From NCBI GenBank assembly GCA_965261645.1, contig CBDHDJ010000002.1:620001-684000 (forward strand): a stretch of DNA of 64,000 nucleotides, written 5' to 3'. Below, piece after piece: positions 40,532 to 49,470 of the stretch (its first letter is position 1; the number at the start of each line of letters is the position of its first letter). The notes beneath the pieces were generated by a model. That model did not search any database, had not been told where the DNA came from, and worked only from the letters and a program-made list of their open reading frames with translations. The translations under genes and the position numbers were made by a program. The DNA is from CBDHDJ01 sp965261645. Its GTDB lineage: Bacteria > Pseudomonadota > Alphaproteobacteria > SHVV01.

Positions 40532-42630
40532 AGCACCGCCGCGGCACTGACCCCCAAAAGGGAGAGTGTCAGGAGGGAATAGCCAACCGATACGGCATAT
40601 TTGGCGGCGATGCGGACCGCCAATTCGGCGCGAGCCCTGGTGCCCGTCTTGTACGCTTCGATCACGTGCTCCATGACGGCGTAATCAGTAACCGCCTGCT
40701 TGTAAGCGCGCGCATCGAGAGCGTGGGTCTGGCGCCCGCGGAACAGCTTGTCGATCGCGACGAGATCGCCCTGCGGGGCGAGATTTGCCAGCTTGGTGGT
40801 CAGCGCTTGGCGCTGGAGGCGATTGTGGAATCCCTCCGCCACCGGCATCAGATAGCTGGCGAGCCACGCGGATAGCCCCGGCAGAGGCCCTGAGTCCTGG
40901 GATTTTTGCAGATCGGCGAACAGGTGCAAGATGGCGCACCGGCGTTGAGCGTCATCTGATCCCGCTTTGGTGATGGCGGAGAGGCGGCGGACGCCGTTTT
41001 CCCACTTTTCGGCAATGTAAGCCGCCACGTGGCGATCCACCAGATTTGTCGAGGAATCGGCAGTGCGCGACACCGCATCGAGCGCTTTGATTAGGCTCCG
41101 GATGTCGGTCGCGTGGTCGCCCTCGACAAAGCGGCTCACACATGGCAGCGCCGGATTGAGTTCGTAGAGGCACCGCTCCATCCCGTTGCCCAGCGCCTGG
41201 TTGGCCAGATAGCCCCGCAGGCGCAGTATCTGGCCCTCGGCGGCCGATTTCTTCACGCCGCTGAGCTGGCGCGACACCAGCCAGGCGCCCGGGAGATCGG
41301 TCAAGAGGAGCTCTTTAAAGATCTCGAGGCCGGCTTGATCGTTCCGCCGGATCATTTCCGCGAGAGCCGGCCCCAGACCATCAACAGAAACAAAGAGACC
41401 GCGGTAAAAGATGGGACTGGCCGGATCGATCACGCGGCACACGTGGCTCACCAACACGTCCCCTTCGCCCTGTCCCTGCTCGCCTTGCGTGCGCTTTTTC
41501 TTGGCGTCCTCCGTGAGATCCGCGATTCGATCGGCCGTCTGGCTGTCGTCGAGGCCGCCGCGAACCCATGCTTCGAGTTTACCGGACTTCACCACTTCGA
41601 TCGCCTCGGCGGTGCGACGGCTCAGGGCGATGGTCAGTGAGCGGTCGAAATAGTAGTCCTCGTTACAGAACTCAAACGGCCGTTTGGCCCGCTGCGCCAC
41701 CTCACTGGGCCGCGGGCTGAGGCTCTTGGTGCGGCACCATTGCTTGACATCGTCCAACGTCCAGCGATTTTCGGGCGTATCGCACAGGAGTCCCTTGATC
41801 AGATCGCGGCTTGATCCGGGCAGCCCGGTTTCACTCGCCAATACCCAATAAGACCCTTTCTCGATGCGCTGCTGGAAGAGTTCCTTGTCGGTGCGTCCAG
41901 CGGTGGGGTCGCGCCCGGTGAGCAATGCGACAAGGGTCACGCCGAGCGCAAAACAGTCCCTCGCCCTCGTGCCCTGACCGCGGCCGGACGGTACGGACAC
42001 CGTGCGCTCGATGGGCTCGTAGGCGGCGGGCTGATCGGAGCCCGGCGGTGAGGTGATGCATTCGCCAAGCAGGATTTCCCGCCGCCCGCTATCCAAGAAA
42101 AATAAATTGTCGGGCCGAACGGCGCGGTGGACGACATCGCGTTCCTCGTAATACTGCAAGGCTGCAACCAGGTCGGGTAGCAGTGAGGAGATCACGAGCG
42201 TCTCTGGCAGCGGCTGGCCATTCGCTAAAGTCGCCTCGCTGAGACGGCCGCCTTGCGGTTGTTGAAAGACAAGCGCAAGCCGCCGCCCACCGTGGCTGGG
42301 GGCATTGACGACTCCCGCAGCCAGTAACCTGAGCATGTTCGGGCCCTCTTTGGCGATCAGCTGTGCGAGGGGTTTTGGCCGATGGGGGACACCAAACTGG
42401 CAGATGAGAGCAAAGCAGCTTGAAGCGCCTTCTCGCTCATCGGACGCCAGAAAGGCCCGCGCCTGAGGGGAGTCGAACCCGGGAAGCGGCGAATCGAAAC
42501 GGATGTGAAAGCGCTCCGCCAGGAAATCGAGCTGGGCGCCTGATGTGGCAGGGGAGTCCACCACCGCAATCGGGTCGCCTGTGACGCCCTCTGCCGCCCC
42601 GTCCGCTATGGCCGTGCCGTCGTCGCTCAT
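40528..42630 (-). CDS. Serine/threonine kinase-like protein lacking catalytic residues (pseudokinase)
   Basis: This protein of 700 residues has a kinase-like domain in the first 300. Helix D/E and the loop region are recognisable (LVAALQYYEERDVVHRAVRPDN, split here), with HRA in place of HRD and LGE in place of the DFG motif, so the catalytic base and metal Asp are gone while the loop Asn stays. The later DCFALGVTLVALLTGRDPTAG and CDTPENRWTLDDVKQW are normal C-lobe features. A long helical region of about 350 residues follows, then one or two membrane helices at the C-terminus (YAVSVGYSLLTLSLLGV). ATG 42630 is preferred over GTG 42636. It is coupled to the membrane protein downstream and is probably a signalling scaffold. 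Confidence 0.8.
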   Translation of the reverse strand: MSDDGTAIADGAAEGVTGDPIAVVDSPATSGAQLDFLAERFHIRFDSPLPGFDSPQARAFLASDEREGASSCFALICQFGVPHRPKPLAQLIAKEGPNMLRLLAAGVVNAPSHGGRRLALVFQQPQGGRLSEATLANGQPLPETLVISSLLPDLVAALQYYEERDVVHRAVRPDNLFFLDSGRREILLGECITSPPGSDQPAAYEPIERTVSVPSGRGQGTRARDCFALGVTLVALLTGRDPTAGRTDKELFQQRIEKGSYWVLASETGLPGSSRDLIKGLLCDTPENRWTLDDVKQWCRTKSLSPRPSEVAQRAKRPFEFCNEDYYFDRSLTIALSRRTAEAIEVVKSGKLEAWVRGGLDDSQTADRIADLTEDAKKKRTQGEQGQGEGDVLVSHVCRVIDPASPIFYRGLFVSVDGLGPALAEMIRRNDQAGLEIFKELLLTDLPGAWLVSRQLSGVKKSAAEGQILRLRGYLANQALGNGMERCLYELNPALPCVSRFVEGDHATDIRSLIKALDAVSRTADSSTNLVDRHVAAYIAEKWENGVRRLSAITKAGSDDAQRRCAILHLFADLQKSQDSGPLPGLSAWLASYLMPVAEGFHNRLQRQALTTKLANLAPQGDLVAIDKLFRGRQTHALDARAYKQAVTDYAVMEHVIEAYKTGTRARAELAVRIAAKYAVSVGYSLLTLSLLGVSAAAVL

Positions 42631-42763
42631 CGTCACCCGCCCTAGGCCCCTATTGGACAGCAGAGCGGGTTAATTTCGGGTTTAGGGGCACCACACCGCG
42701 CTCACGGCGCACGCTGCTCGGTGCGGGCTGGCCGACACCGGCGGATCAGAGCAAGCGGGTAAG

Positions 42764-43543
42764 TCAGTCGGCGCGCATCGCCGTGGCCCACGCTCGATGG
42801 GGCCCAAGGCGGGCGACGGGCGGGCCGCCGATCTCCTTGATAAGTTTGTCGATCATGGCCGCGGCAAAGTCCGCGTAGTCGTGGGCGATCACGACGAAAG
42901 CGCCGGTTCCGCCGATCACATGATCGCGATAGAAACGGTCGAGATCGGGTACATCGTTCACGATCGTCAGGCCGTTGATGGTGACGGCGCGCGCCACGGC
43001 TTTGTCGCGCGCATGCGTCGCCATCATGGTGCTTGTGGCGTGACGGTGACCGCCGCCCCCGTCCCCCGAAATATCGATAACCCGGCGGGTCCCCTCATAA
43101 CCGCTTCCGTCAAATTGCCTGACCGAAAAGCTGACGGCGGTGCCAATCAGGGTGTCGCCGTCATCGTAGAGGCGAGAGGTGCGGGCGATCCGCGTGGCCA
43201 GCTCCGCCGCGCTGGCTTCGTCATGCACCAGCGTCCAGCCGATGCTCAACGTCTGCTGGCGGGCGCCGGACCATTGAACGAGAGCGACGGCGATGCCCTG
43301 TTCGCCCAAGCTCCGAATCACCTCTACGACGAGCGAATCGCTGAACGCCTGGGCGATCCCCTGTATCTGGAGACGGAATTCGCCGGCATCGACGCTGCCC
43401 GACACGTCCACCGCGAGGAGAAGCTCGAGGCTGACCGGCTCGGCGGCGAGTGCGGGACGGTCCTGACAGGGAAGGAACGCCGCAACGAGGGCGGCCAGCC
43501 CGCCAGCCACCTCGTTTCGCCATCGCGCGCGCAGCCCGCTCAT
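42764..43543 (-). CDS. DUF1194 (von Willebrand A-like) secreted protein
   Basis: This exported protein has 259 residues. After a signal segment (EVAGGLAALVAAFLPC) the VWA-like domain opens with LELLLAVDVSGSVDAGEFRL (split here), which contains the MIDAS-type DxSxS motif for a divalent metal. It continues with VALVQWSGA and VIDISGDGGGG. DUF1194 proteins are common in alphaproteobacteria and may bind partners at the envelope; the function is unknown. The open frame reaches 43630, but ATG 43543 (SGLRARWRN) gives a normal signal peptide. It lies upstream of the pseudokinase in the same direction. Confidence 0.88.
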   Translation of the reverse strand: MSGLRARWRNEVAGGLAALVAAFLPCQDRPALAAEPVSLELLLAVDVSGSVDAGEFRLQIQGIAQAFSDSLVVEVIRSLGEQGIAVALVQWSGARQQTLSIGWTLVHDEASAAELATRIARTSRLYDDGDTLIGTAVSFSVRQFDGSGYEGTRRVIDISGDGGGGHRHATSTMMATHARDKAVARAVTINGLTIVNDVPDLDRFYRDHVIGGTGAFVVIAHDYADFAAAMIDKLIKEIGGPPVARLGPHRAWATAMRAD

Positions 43544-43637
43544 GGCGGAAAGCTTACACCCGCCTCGATGAGCCTGTCTCTGCGAAGCCTCCGCTCCTCG
43601 CGGCGGCGCGGGCGCCCCGCTCTGCAGCATAACTCCC

Positions 43638-43931
43638 CTAAGGGAGTTCCTGGATGATCCTGCGGTAATCTGCTTCGGGGAACGCCTTGAGGGTCGTCGT
43701 CCGCACGTTTCCCATCGAGCCTACGGCCAAGGCAAATTTGGCCGCTGCTTCGTCGTCGGGAAATTCGGACACGACGACAAAATCGTACGCCCCCAACGTC
43801 AAGCAGAATTGCCCAAGAGTGCCGCCGAGATCGCTCGCGAGCGTCCGCGCCGCGTCGAGGCGTGCGGGGGAATCCTTGATCGTGCGCATTCCCTGCTCGG
43901 TATAGTTGGCCAAGGTGATGTAAGTCGCCAT
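43638..43931 (-). CDS. GYD domain protein
   Basis: This 97-residue protein has a ferredoxin-like alpha-beta fold of the GYD family. Characteristic parts are ITLANYTEQGMRTIKDSPAR, LTLGAYDFVVVSEFPDDEAA (the GAYD version of the GYD motif) and GNVRTTTLKAF. Members are small cytoplasmic proteins of unclear role. ATG 43931 has GAGGAGGATGAC upstream, a very strong ribosome-binding site. A palindrome (AACTCCC and GGGAGTT, 43631-43648) straddles the stop and may help end transcription. Confidence 0.9.
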   Translation of the reverse strand: MATYITLANYTEQGMRTIKDSPARLDAARTLASDLGGTLGQFCLTLGAYDFVVVSEFPDDEAAAKFALAVGSMGNVRTTTLKAFPEADYRRIIQELP

Positions 43932-44064
43932 CTGTCATCCTCCTCGTGCTCATGGACCGGTCTATCGGCCTCGGGACCGGCCATGATTAGTGTGGCGTGG
44001 ACGTCACGCGAAGATAAAGACCGATGCGGTGCGCGCCAAGGGCCTCACACCACCCGCAATGCGC

Positions 44065-45357
44065 TCAGCCGACGAACGGATCGCGCACCAGGATGGTGTC
44101 GTCGCGCTCGGGGCTGGTCGATAAGAGCGCGACCGGGGCTTCGATGAGTTCCTCGATGCGGCGGATGTATTTGATGGCGGTGGCCGGCAGGTCGGCCCAG
44201 CTGCGCGCGCCGCGGGTACTCTCCGACCAACCATCGAGCGTCTCATAAACCGGCGTCACCGCTTGCTGGCGCTCGATGCCGGCGGGCAGAAATTCGATGG
44301 TCTCGCCGTCGAGCTGATAGGCCGTACAGAGATCGAGGCGGTCCATGCCGTCGAGCACATCGAGCTTGGTCAAGGCGATGCCGTCGATGCCGCCCACCTT
44401 GACGGCCTGGCGAACGAGCGCTGCATCGAACCAGCCGCAGCGCCGCGGCCGGCCGGTCACCGTGCCGACCTCGCGACCGCGCTCGGCGAGGACGCGACCG
44501 ATTTCGTCATTGAGCTCGGTGGGAAACGGGCCTCTGCCGACACGCGTGGTGTAGGCCTTGGTGATGCCGAGCACGTAACCCACCGCCGACGTGCTGATGC
44601 CGCTTCCGACCGCGGCTTCCCCGGCCATGGTGTTGGACGAGGTGACGTAGGGATAGGTGCCGTGGTCGATGTCGAGCATGGCGCCCTGCGCGCCCTCGAA
44701 CAGAATTCGCTTGTGCGCCCGTTTGGCGCGATCGAGCGTGAGCCAGATCGCATCCGCATAGGGCAAGATCTTCGGCGCCACCTCCACCAGCGCATCGATC
44801 GTGTCGTTACGGTCGACCGGGGGATGCTCCAGGCCCCGCCTGAGCGCGTTGTGGTGATGAAGCAACGCATCCAGCTTGTGCGCTAGGCTCTCTGTATCGG
44901 CCAGATCACAGACGCGCAGCGCGCGCCGAGCGACCTTGTCCTCGTAGGCCGGACCAATGCCGCGCCGGGTCGTGCCGATGGCCATGCCAGGCTGGGCCTC
45001 CTCGCGGATCATGTCGAGCTCGCGATGAAGCGGTAGGATGAGCGCCGCATTCTCGGCGATTCGGAGTGTTTCCGGGCTGACCTCCACGCCCATGCCCTTG
45101 AAGTGTTCGATCTCGTCGAGCAGGGCCCAGGGGTCGATGACCACGCCATTGCCGATGATCGAGAGCTTACCGCCGCGCACGATGCCGGATGGCAGGAGGC
45201 TGAGCTTGTAGGTGCGGCCGTCGATGACCAGGGTGTGCCCGGCGTTGTGACCGCCCTGAAAGCGGACGACGACATCGGCGCGTTCGGACAACCAGTCGAC
45301 GATCTTGCCCTTGCCTTCGTCGCCCCACTGGGCGCCGACAACCACGACGTTCGCCAT
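44065..45357 (-). CDS. purA: Adenylosuccinate synthetase
   Basis: This 430-residue enzyme makes adenylosuccinate from IMP and Asp with GTP, the first step from IMP to AMP. Family blocks are GAQWGDEGKGKIVDWL (P-loop and catalytic Asp), FQGGHNAGHTLV, GTTRRGIGPAYEDKV, the switch region GAQGAMLDIDHGTYPYVTSS, and the C-terminal TKLDVLDG guanine-binding motif. It is cytoplasmic. ATG 45357. It follows hisZ by 27 nt in the same direction and is the end of the serC-serA-hisZ-purA run, so it is probably in the same transcript. Confidence 0.97.
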   Translation of the reverse strand: MANVVVVGAQWGDEGKGKIVDWLSERADVVVRFQGGHNAGHTLVIDGRTYKLSLLPSGIVRGGKLSIIGNGVVIDPWALLDEIEHFKGMGVEVSPETLRIAENAALILPLHRELDMIREEAQPGMAIGTTRRGIGPAYEDKVARRALRVCDLADTESLAHKLDALLHHHNALRRGLEHPPVDRNDTIDALVEVAPKILPYADAIWLTLDRAKRAHKRILFEGAQGAMLDIDHGTYPYVTSSNTMAGEAAVGSGISTSAVGYVLGITKAYTTRVGRGPFPTELNDEIGRVLAERGREVGTVTGRPRRCGWFDAALVRQAVKVGGIDGIALTKLDVLDGMDRLDLCTAYQLDGETIEFLPAGIERQQAVTPVYETLDGWSESTRGARSWADLPATAIKYIRRIEELIEAPVALLSTSPERDDTILVRDPFVG

Positions 45358-45384
45358 TGCTCGACCTGTGACCGTTTCGCCGCG

Positions 45385-46524
45385 CTACTCGAGAGCGCGA
45401 ACCGCGCCCGCCGCGAAGATATGGCTACAGCCAAGCCGCCGCGCTTCGGCTTCGATCTCGGCGACGTCCTCGAGGCCGTGAATGGCGCGCCAACCCTCGC
45501 GCCGCAACCGCGCGCTCTCGGCCGGGGCCGTTCCCCGCGGCAGAAAGAGAAGCGGCCCGTCGCTCCCGCGCGGCAGCGCTCGCACGAGCGAATCGAGGTA
45601 GAGCGTGAAACCGGTCGCGGTTTCGCCCGATTCCAGCGCGTAGCGGCCCCCGCGGCCGAGCTCGCCGCGTACGCCCTTGGCGAACAGCGTGAAGCTCAAC
45701 CCGGTATGGTACTCGAAATTGCGAAACTCGCCCGGATCGGCCGTGATGGTGAGATCGGGCAGGGCCGCACCCACCAGATCGAGCACCTCGCTCAGTTCCG
45801 CTCTCAGCTCGGCCGCAGCCACCGGGAGATCGAGCGCTTCGAGCGCCGCTAGAGTCATAGTGGCGGGGCCCGCAGCCGCCAGCAGCGCGTTGAAAAGCTC
45901 GCCGTGCCCGTTGTCGGCGTTCGCGAGCATGGCGATGTCCTTGTGGTCGAGGGCCGCGCGCACCTTTGCCGTGGCCTCCTCGGCCAGCCCGAGTCCGGCG
46001 CAGACCGCCGGAACGAAGGTGGGCAGCGTGAGGTCGATGGACAGGTTCGAAACGCCGACTTTCTCGAGCGCCGCGGCCGCCAGCGTGATGACCTCGGCGT
46101 CACCGGTGACGGGCACGGCGCCGACGAGCTCGACGCCGACCTGACCGAATTCGCGCTCTGGCCTGAGCTGGCCGCCGCGTACGCGTAGCACGGGCCCGGC
46201 ATAAGAGAGCCGCGCGGGCCGCGGCAGGTTGGCGAGCCGCGTGGTCGCGATGCGCGCGACCTGTAACGTGATATCGGAGCGTACGCCCATCATGCGTTGC
46301 GACACCGGGTCCAAGAGGCGGAACATCTGTGGCGCCACCGCGGCGCCGGGGCCCGCCATCAGCGTCTCCTCGAACTCGACCAGCGGCGGTTTGACCCGCT
46401 CGTAGCCGTAGGCCGCAAAGCTCGCCATGAGCTGCTCCGTCACCTCCGCCTCATGGGCGGCCGCGGGCGGCAATTCGTCGTGCAGCCCCTCGGGCAACAG
46501 GCCTTTGGTCTTGGATGTCGTCAT
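45385..46524 (-). CDS. hisZ: ATP phosphoribosyltransferase regulatory subunit
   Basis: This 379-residue class II aminoacyl-tRNA synthetase-like protein forms the holoenzyme with the short HisG and makes the first histidine step sensitive to histidine. Landmarks are KGLLPEGLHDELPPAAAHEA (start), PPLVEFEETLMAGPGAA, MMGVRSDITLQVARI, EFGQVGVELVG and FEYHTGLSFTLFAKGVRGEL with GRGGRYAL. It lacks tRNA synthetase function by family. ATG 46524. The short hisG is not in the window. Its place before purA is a known alphaproteobacterial order. Confidence 0.94.
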   Translation of the reverse strand: MTTSKTKGLLPEGLHDELPPAAAHEAEVTEQLMASFAAYGYERVKPPLVEFEETLMAGPGAAVAPQMFRLLDPVSQRMMGVRSDITLQVARIATTRLANLPRPARLSYAGPVLRVRGGQLRPEREFGQVGVELVGAVPVTGDAEVITLAAAALEKVGVSNLSIDLTLPTFVPAVCAGLGLAEEATAKVRAALDHKDIAMLANADNGHGELFNALLAAAGPATMTLAALEALDLPVAAAELRAELSEVLDLVGAALPDLTITADPGEFRNFEYHTGLSFTLFAKGVRGELGRGGRYALESGETATGFTLYLDSLVRALPRGSDGPLLFLPRGTAPAESARLRREGWRAIHGLEDVAEIEAEARRLGCSHIFAAGAVRALE

Positions 46525-46606
46525 CGCGCGGCAAGTGTAACCCAGTTGGCGCGCCCGGTGCTACGCGCCCACGTGCCGTCATGGCGCCGCTGCCGCCGCG
46601 CGGGCG

Positions 46607-48184
46607 CTAGAACGAGAGCGCCTTGGCCTCTTTGACGTCGGGTAGTCTCTGCACCTTGGCCAGCACCGATTTCGGTATCGCCTCATCCAGTGCGATCAGG
46701 GCCAACGCCTCACCGCCCTGGGCATTGCGGCCGAGATGGAAGGTCGCGATGTTGACGCCCGCATCGCCCAGCGCCGTGCCGAGCCGGCCGATGAAGCCGG
46801 GCCGGTCGGCGTTGGCGAGAAACAGCATATGCGGCAACAGCTCCGCCTCGACGGCAATGCCGTTGACCTCGACGATGCGGGGGTGTTCGTCGGAGAACAG
46901 CGTGCCCGCCACCTCGCAGACCCGCTTCTCGGTGGTCACCTTGAGGCGAACCAAGGTCTGATAGTTGCTAGCGCGGTCATGCAGAACCTCGGAGATGTCG
47001 ATATTGCGGTCCTTGGCGAGGATCGGCGCGTTCACCATGTTGACCGAATCGAGCTGATGCGAGAGCAGGCCCTGCAGCGCGACCGCGCTCAACGGACGCG
47101 TGCTGAGGTTGGTGACCTGGCCCTCGAACTCGATGACGACCTTGGTAATCCCACTTTCGGTCACCTGCCCGATGAAGCTGCCGAGCTGCTGGGCGAGCTG
47201 CATGTAGGGCCCGAGCTTGACCGCCTCCTCGGCGCTCATCGAGGGCACGTTCACGGCGTTGGTGACGGCGCCGAAGAGCAAATAATCGGACATCTGCTCG
47301 GCGATCTGCACCGCCACCTTTTCCTGGGCTTCGGCCGTCGCCGCTCCGAGGTGGGGCGTGACCACCACCTGCGGCAGGGCGAACAGCGGATTGTCGTGCG
47401 CCGGCTCCTCGACGAACACATCGAGCGCCGCTCCGGCGACCTGACCCGATTCGATGGCCGCCTTGAGGTTCGCCTCCACGACGAGGCCGCCGCGCGCGCA
47501 ATTCACGATATAGACGCCGGGCTTCATCTTGGCGAAGGCGGCCCGGTCGATGATCCCGCGCGTCTGCTCATTGAGCGGGGTATGCAGCGTGATGAAATCG
47601 GCGCGGGCGAAGAGCTCATCCAGTTCGACCTTATCGACGCCGAGATCGGCGGCCCGCTCGACGGTGAGAAACGGATCAAAGGCCACCACCCGCATGCCGA
47701 GGCCGAGCGCCCGCTCAACGACGATCGAGCCGATATTGCCGGCGCCGATGACGCCGAGGGTCTTGCCATGAAGCTCGATGCCCAGGAAGCGCGATTTTTC
47801 CCACTTACCGGCGCGGGTCGAGTGATCGGCGGCGGGAATCTGGCGCGCCACGGCGAACAGCATGGCGATGGTGTGTTCCGCCGTGGTGATGGCGTTGCCG
47901 AAGGGGGCGTTCATCACCACGATGCCGCGCTGGCTCGCCGCCGCGAGGTCGATGTTGTCGACGCCGACGCCGGCGCGCCCGATGACCGTGAGGTTGGTGG
48001 CAGCCTCGATTACCGCCGCGGTGACCTTGGTGGCCGAGCGCACGGCCAGGCCGTCAAAATCGGCGACGATGCGGCGTAGCTCGGCCTCGTCGAGGCCCGT
48101 CCTGACGTCGGCCTGGATGCCGCGTTCGCCGAAGATATCGACGGCGCGCGGCGACAGCGTATCGGACACCAGCACCTTGGCCAC
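46607..48184 (-). CDS. serA: D-3-phosphoglycerate dehydrogenase
   Basis: This enzyme starts serine synthesis by oxidising 3-phosphoglycerate with NAD. The 525 residues identify the long form with a regulatory tail. The substrate and NAD domains contain VIGRAGVGVDNIDL, GKTLGVIGAGNIGSIV (Rossmann Gly-x-Gly-x2-Gly), NCARGGLVVEANL (Arg) and VVTPHLGAATAEAQ (His). An allosteric substrate-binding domain follows, and the end (LFLANADRPGFIGRLGTALG) is an ACT domain, the serine-feedback site in related enzymes. The start is GTG 48184, 24 nt after serC. It is followed by hisZ. Confidence 0.97.
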   Translation of the reverse strand: MAKVLVSDTLSPRAVDIFGERGIQADVRTGLDEAELRRIVADFDGLAVRSATKVTAAVIEAATNLTVIGRAGVGVDNIDLAAASQRGIVVMNAPFGNAITTAEHTIAMLFAVARQIPAADHSTRAGKWEKSRFLGIELHGKTLGVIGAGNIGSIVVERALGLGMRVVAFDPFLTVERAADLGVDKVELDELFARADFITLHTPLNEQTRGIIDRAAFAKMKPGVYIVNCARGGLVVEANLKAAIESGQVAGAALDVFVEEPAHDNPLFALPQVVVTPHLGAATAEAQEKVAVQIAEQMSDYLLFGAVTNAVNVPSMSAEEAVKLGPYMQLAQQLGSFIGQVTESGITKVVIEFEGQVTNLSTRPLSAVALQGLLSHQLDSVNMVNAPILAKDRNIDISEVLHDRASNYQTLVRLKVTTEKRVCEVAGTLFSDEHPRIVEVNGIAVEAELLPHMLFLANADRPGFIGRLGTALGDAGVNIATFHLGRNAQGGEALALIALDEAIPKSVLAKVQRLPDVKEAKALSF

Positions 48185-48208
48185 GACGAGGCCCTCGCTT
48201 CGTCTTCC

Positions 48209-49372
48209 CTACACCGCGCGCGCGAAGCTCGCCTTGACCTCGCCATAGGCCCAATCGAGCCAAGGGAACAAGGCCTCGATATCGTCGAGCGCCACCGTCG
48301 CGCCACCCCAGATGCGCAAGCCCGGCGGCGCATCGCGATGGGCGCTAATGTCATAGGCCACGCCCTCGTCCTCCAACAGCGTGACAACCCGCTTGATGAC
48401 CACCCACTGGTCGGGCTCGTCGAGCGCGGCAAACCACGGCTCGACGACCTTGAGGCAAATCGAGGTGGACGAGCGGGTTGCCGGATCGTGAGCCAGGAAC
48501 TCGACCCACGCCGTGTCCTCGACCCATGCCGCGAACGCCGCGAGGTTGGCGCGTGAACGCGCGATCATCGCCGGCACGCCGCCGATTTCGGCGACCCAGG
48601 CCAACGCGTCGAGCGCGTCCTCAACGCACAGCATCGAGGGTGTGTTGATGGTGAGGCCCGCGAACACGTCCTCGTTGATCCGGCCATCCTTGGTGAGGCG
48701 GAAGATTTTCGGCAACGGCCAGGGCGGCGTGTAGCTTTCGAGCCGGGCGACCGCCCGCGGGCTCAGGATCAGCATGCCGTGGGCCGCCTCGCCGCCGAGT
48801 GCCTTCTGCCAGGAATAGCTCGCCGCATCGATCTTGTCCCACGGCAGCTCCATGAGGAAGACGGCCGAGGTCGCATCGCAGATCGTGAGCCCCTGACGAT
48901 CGGTTGCGATCCAATCGCCGTTCGGCACGCGCACGCCCGAGGTGGTGCCGTTCCAGGTGAACACCACGTCGCGGTCGCTACCGACTTGGGCCAAGTCGGG
49001 CAAGGAACCGTAGTTCGCCTTGAGCACGCGGACATCCTCGATCTTGAGCTGCTTGACGACATCGAGCTCCCAGCCGAGGCCGAAGCTTTCCCACGCCAGC
49101 ACATCGACGCCGCGGGCGCCGAGGAGCGACCACAGCGCCATCTCAAAGGCCCCGGTATCGGAGGCCGGCACGATGGCGAGACGGAAGTCCGCGGGCAGGT
49201 CCAAAAGCGCGCGCGTGCGATCGAGAACGGCGTTGAGCTTGGCGATCGCGGCGGGCGCGCGGTGCGAACGGCCGAGCAGGGCTTGGCCCAGAACGGCCGG
49301 CGACCAGCCGGGGCGCTTGACGCAGGGGCCCGAAGAAAAATTGGGCCGCTCCGGGCGTCGCGACGGTTTCAT
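48209..49372 (-). CDS. serC: Phosphoserine transaminase
   Basis: This PLP aminotransferase has 387 residues and converts 3-phosphohydroxypyruvate plus Glu to phosphoserine. The N-terminal RPNFSSGPCVKRPGW and the GTTSGVRVPNGDWI, FLMELPWDKIDAASYSWQKALG (PLP Lys) and NEDVFAGLTINTPSMLCVEDAL blocks are typical of the alphaproteobacterial form. ATG 49372 has AGGAG 7 nt upstream and is preferred to the GTG directly before it. It heads the serC-serA-hisZ-purA run; a hairpin-containing leader precedes it (49373-49470). Confidence 0.96.
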   Translation of the reverse strand: MKPSRRPERPNFSSGPCVKRPGWSPAVLGQALLGRSHRAPAAIAKLNAVLDRTRALLDLPADFRLAIVPASDTGAFEMALWSLLGARGVDVLAWESFGLGWELDVVKQLKIEDVRVLKANYGSLPDLAQVGSDRDVVFTWNGTTSGVRVPNGDWIATDRQGLTICDATSAVFLMELPWDKIDAASYSWQKALGGEAAHGMLILSPRAVARLESYTPPWPLPKIFRLTKDGRINEDVFAGLTINTPSMLCVEDALDALAWVAEIGGVPAMIARSRANLAAFAAWVEDTAWVEFLAHDPATRSSTSICLKVVEPWFAALDEPDQWVVIKRVVTLLEDEGVAYDISAHRDAPPGLRIWGGATVALDDIEALFPWLDWAYGEVKASFARAV

Positions 49373-49470
49373 CACACGCTCCTGTCCAGGATTGGGGTCA
49401 TCCTCGGCGGACCGTAACCCGCCGGGAGTGTAGGTTGTCGAAGGCGAAAGTCAAACGATGGGACGGGCTC
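49373..49470 (-). promoter_or_regulatory. serC leader with hairpin, possible serC RNA motif
   Basis: On the minus strand CGGCGG and CCGCCG (49419-49424 with 49405-49410) form a 6-bp stem with an 8-nt loop, about 40 nt before the serC start. A smaller CCTG/CAGG pair (49381-49390) runs into the AGGAG of the ribosome-binding site. Alphaproteobacterial serC genes often carry a conserved two-hairpin leader RNA, and the layout fits, but I cannot confirm its consensus by eye. Confidence 0.35.

Noticed and set aside
46736..48079. 447-residue plus-strand frame
   Set aside because: It is antisense to serA, with no domain.
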